64,000 bases of DNA from Bog-756 sp963737625 (GTDB taxonomy: Bacteria > Actinomycetota > Acidimicrobiia > Acidimicrobiales > RAAP-2), in assembly GCA_963737625.1 (NCBI GenBank), contig CAVTTK010000003.1, positions 62,001 to 126,000 on the forward strand, given 5' to 3'. A program made the position numbers and the translations under genes. The notes under the pieces are model-generated. The model saw only the letters and a list, made by a program, of their open reading frames with translations, searched no databases and was not told the origin of the DNA. Shown piece by piece: positions 7,979-16,260 of this stretch (positions are counted from its first letter, which is position 1; each line of letters begins with the position of its first letter).

Positions 7979-9157
7979 ATGGCACTTCGACCTTTTGCAA
8001 AGCACCAGAAGAGGAAGGCGGACGACGACACCACGCCGAGTGCTGCCGACGAGTTCGCCCAGTTCTTCTCGAATGATCCCCGTCCCGACGAGCCGCTGAT
8101 GGACGAGGGACAGCCCCCGCCGGTCGAGCAGCCCGCGCCGGCGGTGACGATGACGGAGGCCTCGGCGGCCGGGTGGTATCCCGACTCCGATGACCCGGGC
8201 CTGATGCGGTACTGGGACGGATTCCACCTGACCGGACAGACCATGAGGGTCGACCCGCCACGACCCGCCACTCCCGAGGCCGGACAGGCCCGGACAGCCG
8301 TTGCCCCGGGCGAACCATCCGTCGCCCAGGCCTCGTCGGCCGCCGATCTGCTGGCTCTGCACCAGCCCAAGCCCCCCTTGCTGGGCTCACAGCTGCTGTC
8401 GTCGACGACCGACGACGCGGTCCCTCCACCGCCAGCCTCGGCACCTGTGGAGCCGGAACCGTCGGAGGCCCAGGTGGATGTGCCCGTGGCCACCGAGCAG
8501 GGGGACGAGCCCCCGGCGAACGCCGACAACCCGACCGTCGCCCCCGCCCCCGCCCCCGCCCCGGTAGCACCGTCGATGACCCGGTTGACCAGCCCTGTGG
8601 CGCCTGCGGCCCCCAAGCCGGCCGGCGACAGTTGGGCCGTGCGCACCGAGCAGGCCGTCGTCAAGGCCCAAGCGGTCGGCACCCCCGAGGCATGGCAAGA
8701 GGCAGCTCGGGCCGCCGCCGTCGTCTCCGAGATGGCGCTGACCATGCAGGTCGCGGCCGATGTCCGGCAGTCCGCCGGTCAACTGGAGGAGGCCGCCGAG
8801 GAAGCCAAGCGGAAGGCTGAGGAGGCCGGGGAACGTGCCGCGCAGGCTCAGACGGCCGTCCAGGAGACGGCGCGGGCGGCCCGGCAGGCGGCCGACGCAG
8901 CGGCAGCGGCATCACGCGCGGCCACCGAGGCCAAGCAGAAGGCCGAGCAGGCCACCGAGGCCATGCCCCGGATTGCCGCCCAGTCCAACGAGGCGGCCCA
9001 GGCCGCCGCGGCGGCCAAGCGCAAGGCACAGCTTCTCGACGAGATCGTGACCAAGGCCCACCGGACCGACACCTCCGAGGCCTGGAGCGAGGCCCACCGC
9101 AGCGCCGAGCAGGCCTTGGAGCGGCCGGCCCAGGGGGCACCGGTGGCCGGCTCCTGA
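7979..9157 (+). CDS. DUF2510 protein with Pro/Ala-rich linker and alanine-rich coiled coil
   Basis: 392 residues from the ATG at 7979. An acidic N-terminus leads to a DUF2510 motif at 64-88 (AAGWYPDSDDPG, then RYWDG). A Pro/Ala/Val-rich disordered stretch follows (about 90-210, including an AP repeat encoded around 8540-8560). The last 175 residues are rich in Ala, Glu, Lys and Gln without helix breakers and should form a long coiled coil or tropomyosin-like rod. DUF2510 occurs in actinobacterial cell-surface and secretion-associated proteins and has no settled function. No membrane segment or signal peptide is visible here, so it is probably cytoplasmic or peripheral. An assembly or scaffold role is a guess. 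Confidence 0.7.
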   Translation: MALRPFAKHQKRKADDDTTPSAADEFAQFFSNDPRPDEPLMDEGQPPPVEQPAPAVTMTEASAAGWYPDSDDPGLMRYWDGFHLTGQTMRVDPPRPATPEAGQARTAVAPGEPSVAQASSAADLLALHQPKPPLLGSQLLSSTTDDAVPPPPASAPVEPEPSEAQVDVPVATEQGDEPPANADNPTVAPAPAPAPVAPSMTRLTSPVAPAAPKPAGDSWAVRTEQAVVKAQAVGTPEAWQEAARAAAVVSEMALTMQVAADVRQSAGQLEEAAEEAKRKAEEAGERAAQAQTAVQETARAARQAADAAAAASRAATEAKQKAEQATEAMPRIAAQSNEAAQAAAAAKRKAQLLDEIVTKAHRTDTSEAWSEAHRSAEQALERPAQGAPVAGS

Positions 9158-9182
9158 GCCGCCCGACCCGAGGGGTGCGTTC

Positions 9183-12182
9183 CTAGCCTTGGTCGGTCCC
9201 GTTCGTATGGGCCGGCTCGTGGGTCTTCAACAGTGAACCCACCACCGGGATCTCGGTCACGGCCTCGGCCCGGGCGATGGCCAGGCTGCTGCGGGCCAGG
9301 GGAAGAAATGGTCCCGTGACCACATAGCGGGGATTCCACAGCGGGTCGTATTTCTGATTGAAGTGCCACAGGGATTCGATCTGGAGCGTCTCGCTGAAGT
9401 GGTGCAGGACACTTCGCTCGAGCGATGTCCAGGGGCCGTTACCCGATTCGCCGGCCACCACGGCACGCATAGTGGCAAAGTTGAGGCCGAGACCGCGGAA
9501 ACCCCGCTCGGCCATCCACTGCAGAGTCTCGATGATCACGAAATCGGTCAGTCCGTTCGGAGCCTCGGGGTCGCTCGTCCGACGCATCAGGTCAAGGGAG
9601 TAGCCCTCCACCTCGGACGCCGGCACGTACTGGTTGAAGGCCATCGGCCGGCCGTGGGCGTCGAAGCACACCGCCAGCAGGAGCCCCTCGTCGCGCGGAT
9701 CGAAGATGCGGCTCAGGGTCATCGAGTAGCCGCGCTCAGCCTCACCCTGTCGGGTCTCGGTCATCAGCTCCAGCAATTGAGTCCGTAGTTCTGGGCCTAC
9801 GGCGTCCATGGACTCGAAGCACTCCACCCGGCACCCGGCCTTCTTCATCCGGTTGTAGGCGCCTCGTAGCGACTTCATGGACTTGCCCTTGAGGTTGAAG
9901 CGGGTGGCGTCGACGATGGCCTCATCGCCGATGTAGTGGTCGACCAGTCCGGCGGCCCGGTAGACGCCCAGCCAGGATTGCGAGGCGGCCAGCACCGACG
10001 GCTGCCAACCGTTGGCCTGGGCCATCTCCATTACGTCGGACCACACGTCGGCCCGGTCCTGCGGCGGTCCGATGGGATCGGGTGAGACCAGCATCACCCC
10101 GTTGATGACCGAGTAGGCCACCAGGGACTCACCGGAGAAGAACCACGACTTGTCGTCGCGGAGGGCGAAGTAGTCGAGGGTGTCCCCCCCGTACTCCTGG
10201 ATGATTCCTCGGGCGCGGGCGAAGGCCTCCTCACGGGCGGTGCCGGTGCGCCGGGACTCGCGGCCCGGCACGGCGATCACTAGCAGGGCGAGGAGGACGA
10301 CCACCACCACCAGCAAGAAGACCACGTCGAAGTGGTCGTGGCGGCCGGTGCCCACGACATCCCCCACCCCGGCGGTGGCACCGATGACCACCAGCCCCAC
10401 GGCGGCGGCCCAGATGAACAGCCGGGAAACGCCGCTGGGCTTGACCCGGAAGTGCTGATGCTCGAGGAGCATCCACAGGCAGAAGAGCAGGGCCAGCGTG
10501 GATCCCCAGGGTGGGCGACCCTGGATCAACCGGTCGGTGGTCGTGGCCACCAGCAGCACGATGCTGGCCACCCACGCCGGCCGCAGCCCGCGTCGCACGC
10601 CTCGGGCCAGCCCGCACAGGGCCAGTCCTCCGACCAGGGCCTCGGTCACCGACAGGGGGTGGACGCCGAAGGGCAGCCAGTGATCGACCGAGCGAGTTCC
10701 CCGGATGCGCCACAGGGCGGCGAAGACCACATTGAGGATGCCGGCAGCCAACAGCACGACGGCGGCCGCCCGGCGGACCCGTCGCCGGATCACCCACCTC
10801 GTGAGTCCGGAGTCGTCGAGGGGCCAGGTCGGTCCGTTGGGAAGGGCCCCCACCCGCGTGGTGGTGCTCATGTCCACCTTGGATCGGGCCAGGGCCAACC
10901 GTTCCAGGAACACCGGGGACCGTACCGGGACCTCGCGCAGCCACAGCGTGAGCCCGAGGACCGCGCCCCCGGTTATCTCCACATACGAGAAGCGATGGAG
11001 GGTGACGAAGGGATGGGGCAGCCGGAGACGTGCGCGCCGGCTCACCACCGAGGCGGTGCCACTTCCGGTGTTGGCGTAGAAGCCGTTGCCCACCACGGAC
11101 AGCTCCGGCTCGTGGGTGTGGCCCGAGATCATCCCGGCGTACCCCTGGGCGATGAGCCGCGCCGCCTGGGACCGGGCCGGAGCGTTGTGGGTGGAGGGGT
11201 CGGACCGGGCGCTCACCGCGGTCTCCCGGAGGGCGCGGTTGACCCGCAACAGGGTGGCCCCAGCCGCCACCGCCGCCACCAGGATGATGAAGGCCACCAA
11301 GAGCCCGAATCCGAGGAGCCACCGCTGGGCGTGGTGATGGAGGAGCTGGTGGACCCCGGGGAGGAAGGTCAGGAGACGAAGCAGCAGGATGGCCACGAAG
11401 GGGACGGCGGCCAGCCACAGCTTGCCCACGATCTTGCGGTAGAAGAGGCGTGACCCGATGAAGTCGGCCATGTCGCCGTCCAACCACTGCACACCCTCGA
11501 GGAGGGAGCCGGGCGATTGCCGGGATTCGAGTTCGGGGAGGAGGTCGCGGACCACGTGGTGCCCGAAGGGGGTGTCCACCGGAGACCAGGGATCCTCGAA
11601 CGTGTTGTAGGGGTCGACCTGGTTGCCGTGCACCACCCGTACCCGCTGGGGCCCGTGGTCGGTGGCCACCACGAGGGTCAGGTTCAGGGCGAACTCCGAG
11701 ACTCCGAGCCGCTCCCGTAGCACAGTGACGGCTGCGGCGTCCCAGGCCAACTGGCCGTCGTGATTGCCGGACAACACCACCACGTGATGGTCGGGGAAGC
11801 CGGCGAAGGCCGCCACCGCCGCAGTGAACTGGGGATGGACGTCGAGGATTCGGCCCACCTCGGGTGGTCCGGCCAGCATCTCGAACCCGTCACCGGCGAT
11901 GACGAAGGCCGCTGGGCCCGACACCCCGGACAGCATCGTGGCCAGCTCGTCGGCCACGGACCGCGAGGTCTCCGTGGCCACGGTCGGGAGGTGGAGATCG
12001 CTCACCACCACCGTGCGGCTACCGGCCGGCAGCTCGATCTCGACCTCCTCGGCGATGAGGAAGTCGATGACGACCCCGTCCTCGACCCCGATGACCCGTT
12101 CCGCCTCAGCGGCCAGATCCACCGGGACGCGCGATGCCTCCCCCGCCTCCGCCACCGGGCCGCTCGACGGCCCGTCGGTCAA
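9183..12182 (-). CDS. Metallophosphatase - transmembrane - DUF2156 (lysyl-phosphatidylglycerol synthase-like) fusion
   Basis: 999 residues. The N-terminal half is a calcineurin-like phosphoesterase with SDLHL (61-65), GDGFE (97-101), GNHD (139-142), HGNQVD (185-190) and GHTH (354-357). A hydrophobic hairpin (about 255-312) is inserted between the last two motifs. Residues about 472-640 hold five or six membrane segments. Residues about 645-985 are the GNAT-like DUF2156 domain that in MprF and LysX transfers lysine from Lys-tRNA to phosphatidylglycerol (WFFSGESLVAY, then KSMKSLRGAYNR). The start is TTG, overlapping the LysRS stop as TTGA, with GGAGG seven bases upstream. Coupling to lysyl-tRNA synthetase argues for aminoacyl-lipid synthesis; the role of the fused phosphatase is unknown. 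Confidence 0.85.
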   Translation of the reverse strand: MTDGPSSGPVAEAGEASRVPVDLAAEAERVIGVEDGVVIDFLIAEEVEIELPAGSRTVVVSDLHLPTVATETSRSVADELATMLSGVSGPAAFVIAGDGFEMLAGPPEVGRILDVHPQFTAAVAAFAGFPDHHVVVLSGNHDGQLAWDAAAVTVLRERLGVSEFALNLTLVVATDHGPQRVRVVHGNQVDPYNTFEDPWSPVDTPFGHHVVRDLLPELESRQSPGSLLEGVQWLDGDMADFIGSRLFYRKIVGKLWLAAVPFVAILLLRLLTFLPGVHQLLHHHAQRWLLGFGLLVAFIILVAAVAAGATLLRVNRALRETAVSARSDPSTHNAPARSQAARLIAQGYAGMISGHTHEPELSVVGNGFYANTGSGTASVVSRRARLRLPHPFVTLHRFSYVEITGGAVLGLTLWLREVPVRSPVFLERLALARSKVDMSTTTRVGALPNGPTWPLDDSGLTRWVIRRRVRRAAAVVLLAAGILNVVFAALWRIRGTRSVDHWLPFGVHPLSVTEALVGGLALCGLARGVRRGLRPAWVASIVLLVATTTDRLIQGRPPWGSTLALLFCLWMLLEHQHFRVKPSGVSRLFIWAAAVGLVVIGATAGVGDVVGTGRHDHFDVVFLLVVVVVLLALLVIAVPGRESRRTGTAREEAFARARGIIQEYGGDTLDYFALRDDKSWFFSGESLVAYSVINGVMLVSPDPIGPPQDRADVWSDVMEMAQANGWQPSVLAASQSWLGVYRAAGLVDHYIGDEAIVDATRFNLKGKSMKSLRGAYNRMKKAGCRVECFESMDAVGPELRTQLLELMTETRQGEAERGYSMTLSRIFDPRDEGLLLAVCFDAHGRPMAFNQYVPASEVEGYSLDLMRRTSDPEAPNGLTDFVIIETLQWMAERGFRGLGLNFATMRAVVAGESGNGPWTSLERSVLHHFSETLQIESLWHFNQKYDPLWNPRYVVTGPFLPLARSSLAIARAEAVTEIPVVGSLLKTHEPAHTNGTDQG

Positions 12183-13699
12183 CTGCTGGCCTCCGGGCGC
12201 ATCATGGGGAAGAGGATCACGTCCCGGATGGCCTCGACCTCGGTGATCAGCATCACCAGGCGATCCACCCCGATGCCGATCCCCGATGTCGGGGGCAGCC
12301 CGTATTCCAGGGCCCGGACGAAGGCCATGTCGGCCGGGTGGGCCTCGAGGTCACCTCGGGCCACCGCCTCGGCCTCGCCCAGGAATCGCTCCTGCTGCTC
12401 CTCGGGGATGTTGAGCTCGCTGTACCCGTTGGCGAACTCCTTGGCGTCGATGGCCAGCTCGAAGCGCGCCGCCAGGGTGGGGTCATCCGGGGTCTGGCGG
12501 GCCAGGGGGGAGACCTCGACGGGGAAGCCCACCACGAACACCGGGTCCACCACCTTGGGGAGGAGAATGGTGTCGTACAGCTCGAAGATGAGCTTCCCCG
12601 AGCCCCATTCGGGCAGGAAATCGACATCGTGTTCCTGGCACACTGCCCTCAGGTCGTCCACCGGGTCGGACGGATGGAGACGCCGGCCCACCACCTCCTC
12701 CAGCCACTCCAACAGCGGGCGGCGGGGCCACGGCGGCGTCAGGTCGATGGTCCGATCGCCGAGGGTGAAGGTGAGCCGACCGGTGGCCGAACGGGCCGCC
12801 TGCACGATCAGTCGCTCGGTCAGGTCCATCCCGTCGTTGACGTCCCCGAAGGCCCGATAGGCCTCGAGGGCAGTGAACTCCGGGCTGTGGCGGGTGTCGA
12901 TGCCCTCGTTGCGGAAGTTGCGGGCGATCTCGAATACCCGCTCGTACCCTCCGACCACCATGCGCTTGAGATAGAGCTCGGGAGCGATACGCAGGCTGAG
13001 GTCGATGTCGAGGGCGTTGGAGTGGGTCATGAACGGTCGAGCCAGGGCACCCCCGGCCTGAGGCTGGAGGATCGGCGTGTCCACCTCGACGAAGTCCTCG
13101 GTCACCAGCTGCTTGCGCAGGGCAGCGATGGCTTTGAACCGGACGTCGAACACCGACCGGCTCTCGGGATTGGCTAACAGGTCCACCTCGCGCTGCCGGT
13201 ACCGGGTGTCGGTGGCGGTCAGGCCGTGCCACTTGTCCGGCAGGGGCCGGAGTGCCTTGGACAGGAGCAACAGCTCCTGGACGTCCACCGACAGCTCGCC
13301 CCGGCGGCTGGTGACGGCCTCCCCCACGGCACCGATCCAGTCGCCCAGGTCGGCGTTGGCCAGAACCAGCTTGGCCTGGTCGGTCAGCGTGGACGCCTGC
13401 ATGAGCAGCTGCACCGAGCCCGTCACGTCCTGGAGCGTGGCGAACGACAGCTTGCCGTGGCCCCGGATGCTGGTCAGCCGACCGGCCATTCGGACCACCT
13501 CACCGGTACGGACGTCGGCCTCCAGCCCATCGTGGCGCTGGTGCAGCTCTGCGGCGGTGGCTGTTCGGTCGAAGCGGAGGGGATAGGGATCGATTCCCTC
13601 AGCCGCCAGGACCTCCCGCTTCCTTCGTCGGTCGGCACTCAGGGATTCCAGGGTGCTGGCCCCCGGCTCGTCGCCGTTCGATTCGGACTCATCTGCCAC
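12179..13699 (-). CDS. lysS: Lysyl-tRNA synthetase, class II
   Basis: 506 residues from a GTG start. An OB-fold anticodon-binding domain (about 45-170, including the MAGRLTSIRGHGKLSFATL stretch) is followed by the class II catalytic core: motif 1 around FVEVDTPILQ, motif 2 in FRNEGIDTRHSPEFT, and motif 3 in GLPPTSGIGIGVDRLVML. It charges tRNA-Lys. Its stop overlaps the start of the metallophosphatase-DUF2156 gene, and in mycobacteria the same two activities are fused as LysX, so this copy may feed lysine to lipid as well as to translation. Whether it is the only LysRS of the genome cannot be seen here. An esterase gene diverges 83 bases upstream, and a tRNA-Lys lies 1.5 kb away. Confidence 0.92.
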   Translation of the reverse strand: MADESESNGDEPGASTLESLSADRRRKREVLAAEGIDPYPLRFDRTATAAELHQRHDGLEADVRTGEVVRMAGRLTSIRGHGKLSFATLQDVTGSVQLLMQASTLTDQAKLVLANADLGDWIGAVGEAVTSRRGELSVDVQELLLLSKALRPLPDKWHGLTATDTRYRQREVDLLANPESRSVFDVRFKAIAALRKQLVTEDFVEVDTPILQPQAGGALARPFMTHSNALDIDLSLRIAPELYLKRMVVGGYERVFEIARNFRNEGIDTRHSPEFTALEAYRAFGDVNDGMDLTERLIVQAARSATGRLTFTLGDRTIDLTPPWPRRPLLEWLEEVVGRRLHPSDPVDDLRAVCQEHDVDFLPEWGSGKLIFELYDTILLPKVVDPVFVVGFPVEVSPLARQTPDDPTLAARFELAIDAKEFANGYSELNIPEEQQERFLGEAEAVARGDLEAHPADMAFVRALEYGLPPTSGIGIGVDRLVMLITEVEAIRDVILFPMMRPEASS

Positions 13700-13782
13700 G
13701 GTGTTGCCCTCTTCCTACTGATAGCCCACTGCCAGATCCCCACACCGCGAGAACGCACTGATTAGCTTAGGCACCCAGATCC

Positions 13783-15096
13783 ATGAGAGTTCTAGCCGTC
13801 AACGTCGATCTGATCACGGGATGGTTCCCGACGACAGTAGTCATCGTGGCTGTGGTTTCGGTGGTCCTCTCGGTCGGATGGCACGACGGGGCGTGGAAGC
13901 GCCAACTGGTCATCGGCATACCGGTCAGCTTCGTGCTCACCCTCCTCACCGGCCTGGCCATCGCCGTATTCAACCTGGTTCCCGACGAGTTCCCCATGAG
14001 CTTCTACCTGTGGGTGTGGCTCCTGTGGTTCGCCGTCCTCACCATTGTGTTGGGCTGGACCAAAGCCCACTGGACGCTCCGGATCTTTCCCGTCCTGGCC
14101 CTCGTCTTCTGCGTCATTGCCGCCTTCACCGTGGTCAACCAGAACTACGACTACTACCCGACCCTGGCCCGCCTCCTGGGCAAGGACGCGGCCGACTTCA
14201 CCAACCTGCCCGCCCTGGTGAGGATCCGGGACGAGGTGCGCCGAACCGGCAAGCTGCCCACCCACGGCGAGACCATCGCCGTGACCATTCCGCCCACTGT
14301 CTCGAAGTTCCAGGCCCAGCAGGCCTACGTCTACCTGCCCCCCGTTTGGTTCCACAATCCCGAGCCCCAGCTGCCGGTGATCGAGCTCATCGCCGGGGTA
14401 CCCGGTCAACCGTCGGACTGGACCCGGGCCGGCTACGCCGACACCACGGCGACGGCCTTCGCCGCCGAGCACCACGGCGCATCACCACTGCTGGTCATCC
14501 CGGACAACAACGGGAACAACACCTCGGACAGCGAGTGCGCCAATTCGGTCTTCGGGAAGGCCGAGACGTACCTCGTAAAGGACGTCCCCGTCTACATGCA
14601 GTCCGAGTTCAACGCCGCCATCGGCAAACACTCGCTCGCCGTAGCGGGCCTGTCGGCCGGCGGTACCTGTGCCACCATGCTCGCCCTCCGCAACCCGACG
14701 ACCTTCTCCACCTTCGCCTCCTACTCGGGGTACGCCTCACCCACGTACCAGAACGACGACGAACAGCAGACCATCGCCCAGCTGTACGGCGGGTCCAAGG
14801 CCAACTACGAGGCCCACAACCCGGTCACCCTGCTCACCGGGGGGCGATTCGCCGGATCGGCCGGCTACTTCACCGCCGGCCAGCAGGATCCCCAACCCCT
14901 GGCCGCGGCCAAGCAGCTCTCCGACCTGGCCAAGAGGACCGGGATGCAGGTCTGCCTCTACACGCCGGGCGGCGATCATTCCTTCGTGTTCTGGGCCGCG
15001 GCGTTCAAAACCTCGCTACCCTGGCTGTCGTGGCGCCTCGGACTCACGCCCCCGCCGAAGGACCTGCCGGCCACGTGTGACCCACCCATCCCATGA
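13783..15096 (+). CDS. Membrane-anchored alpha/beta-hydrolase (esterase D-like), copy 1
   Basis: 437 residues. Four membrane helices (about 14-32, 44-62, 75-93 and 101-119) precede an extracytoplasmic esterase domain. The nucleophile elbow is GLSAGG with Ser291, and the catalytic His is probably in GGDHSFVFW near the C-terminus. The fold resembles EstD/antigen 85-like enterochelin esterases. It is divergent from LysRS and the DUF2156 fusion; in corynebacteria and enterococci aminoacyl-lipid synthases can be accompanied by hydrolases that remove the aminoacyl group, so a lysyl-lipid hydrolase is an attractive inference. A paralogue with the same layout lies at 20144-21436. Confidence 0.8.
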   Translation: MRVLAVNVDLITGWFPTTVVIVAVVSVVLSVGWHDGAWKRQLVIGIPVSFVLTLLTGLAIAVFNLVPDEFPMSFYLWVWLLWFAVLTIVLGWTKAHWTLRIFPVLALVFCVIAAFTVVNQNYDYYPTLARLLGKDAADFTNLPALVRIRDEVRRTGKLPTHGETIAVTIPPTVSKFQAQQAYVYLPPVWFHNPEPQLPVIELIAGVPGQPSDWTRAGYADTTATAFAAEHHGASPLLVIPDNNGNNTSDSECANSVFGKAETYLVKDVPVYMQSEFNAAIGKHSLAVAGLSAGGTCATMLALRNPTTFSTFASYSGYASPTYQNDDEQQTIAQLYGGSKANYEAHNPVTLLTGGRFAGSAGYFTAGQQDPQPLAAAKQLSDLAKRTGMQVCLYTPGGDHSFVFWAAAFKTSLPWLSWRLGLTPPPKDLPATCDPPIP

Positions 15097-15153
15097 GCCA
15101 CGGTCGCCCGGCATTTCGTTGACGCCCGTCTGATCTGCTCTTATGCTGCCCCT

Positions 15154-15226
15154 GCGCCCCTAGCTCAACGGTAGAGCAGCAGATTCTTAATCTGCAGGTT
15201 CCTGGGTTCGAGTCCGGGGGGGCGCA
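15154..15226 (+). tRNA. tRNA-Lys (anticodon CTT), irregular T arm
   Basis: The acceptor GCGCCCC (15154-15160) pairs with GGGGCGC (15219-15225), with discriminator A15226. The D stem GCTC/GAGC and anticodon stem GCAGA/TCTGC are regular, and the loop TTCTTAA gives CTT. The T arm is unusual: with the standard seven-base loop, one stem pair is G-G and the variable region has six bases; a CCTGG/CCGGG pairing repairs the stem but makes an eight-base loop. Confidence 0.88.
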
Positions 15227-15250
15227 CGACGAGGGAACGGAAGGTTTGCC

Positions 15251-15963
15251 CTACTCCTCGACCCCGGCTCCGTGGGTCTGGTACTCCCCGAACGGTCCGC
15301 CCGTGGCCCGGAGATAGCTCAAACAGGCCGATACGCGCCGGTCGACGAGCTCGTGATCGAACGGACCGAGCTTGTGGAAGATGGCGGTGATGCCCTTCTC
15401 GATGGCCTTCACCGAGAGGGGCAGTTCGGAGGCGATGGCCCGGTTGGAGAGACCGTGGGACAGCTGCTCGAGCACCTCGGCCTCACGGCAGGTGAGCTCG
15501 TCGATCGCCGCTCCCTCAGCCCGGTCGATCAACGAGTCGACAATGCTCGGATCCAGCATCGACTCCCCGAGTTGCACAGCGTGGAGCGCAACCAGTACGG
15601 CGTCGACGCTGGTCAGCTCGTAGTCGAGCAGATAGGCCACCCTCGACGCACCGTCCCGCAACAACTCCGTGGCGAATCCGTTGGCCTGGTCCGGGAGACG
15701 ACGAACCCCATCTGCGGATACTGGCGGCGAAGATGGCGGGCCACCGAGATGGTCGGCACGGTGCAGATGACCGAAGTACGGATACCGTAGATCACCGCGT
15801 CGGGGAGTTGTCCTTCAGCCAGACGAAGCAGATGGTCGTGGTCCCGGGCCCTTCCGACGATGGTGATGTCCGGTACGCCGGCCAGGATCGAGGCAAGACC
15901 GTCCCTGAGGAGGAAGCTGTCGGTTGCGAGGACCACCTGTATGGCATCGTCGTTCGTCACCAT
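15251..15963 (-). CDS. LuxR-family response regulator with degenerate receiver, frameshifted
   Basis: Two frames together make one NarL-type regulator of about 237 residues. The N-terminal part (15963 to about 15695) reads VVLATDSFLLRDGLASILAG and continues through the receiver. The C-terminal part begins in another frame with FATELLRDGASRVAYLL and ends in a LuxR helix-turn-helix (LTCREAEVLEQLSHGLSNRA, then VKAIEKGITAIFHKLG). Adding one base near the GGG at 15693-15695 joins them. The receiver also departs from the family: the phosphoacceptor position in the usual DxxLLDIRMP block is Gly (DAVIYGIRTS), and the first acidic-pocket residue is Thr. It may act without phosphorylation. No histidine kinase is adjacent. 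Confidence 0.7.
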
Positions 15964-16209
15964 GTCCGTCCGTGATCCTTCCAGCCAGGAGCGGGAGATC
16001 TGGGAGATGGCCGATCAACGGAGCCGGAGGCGACGTTCCGCCACACCGGACAGGTCAGAGATCTCGCCTACAGCCTATGACCACGGGCCGGGGGGACGTC
16101 CCCGCCCACCGCAGAAGTCCGACGCAGGCACGAATCCTGTTCCGCGGCACGGCCGGGACCGTTCCGTCGGCCCGGGGGAAGGTCGCCGAGCGATGGCGGC
16201 GACCCACTC

Positions 16210-16234
16210 GGCACCGGACGATACGTCCGGTGCC
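16210..16234 (-). terminator. Hairpin terminator downstream of the secreted phosphatase gene
   Basis: A perfect 10-bp inverted repeat (GGCACCGGAC and GTCCGGTGCC) with a five-base loop starts 27 bases beyond the phosphatase stop codon. No T tract follows. Confidence 0.6.
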
Positions 16235-16260
16235 GGCGTCCCCAGTCAGGCCGTCGGCAC

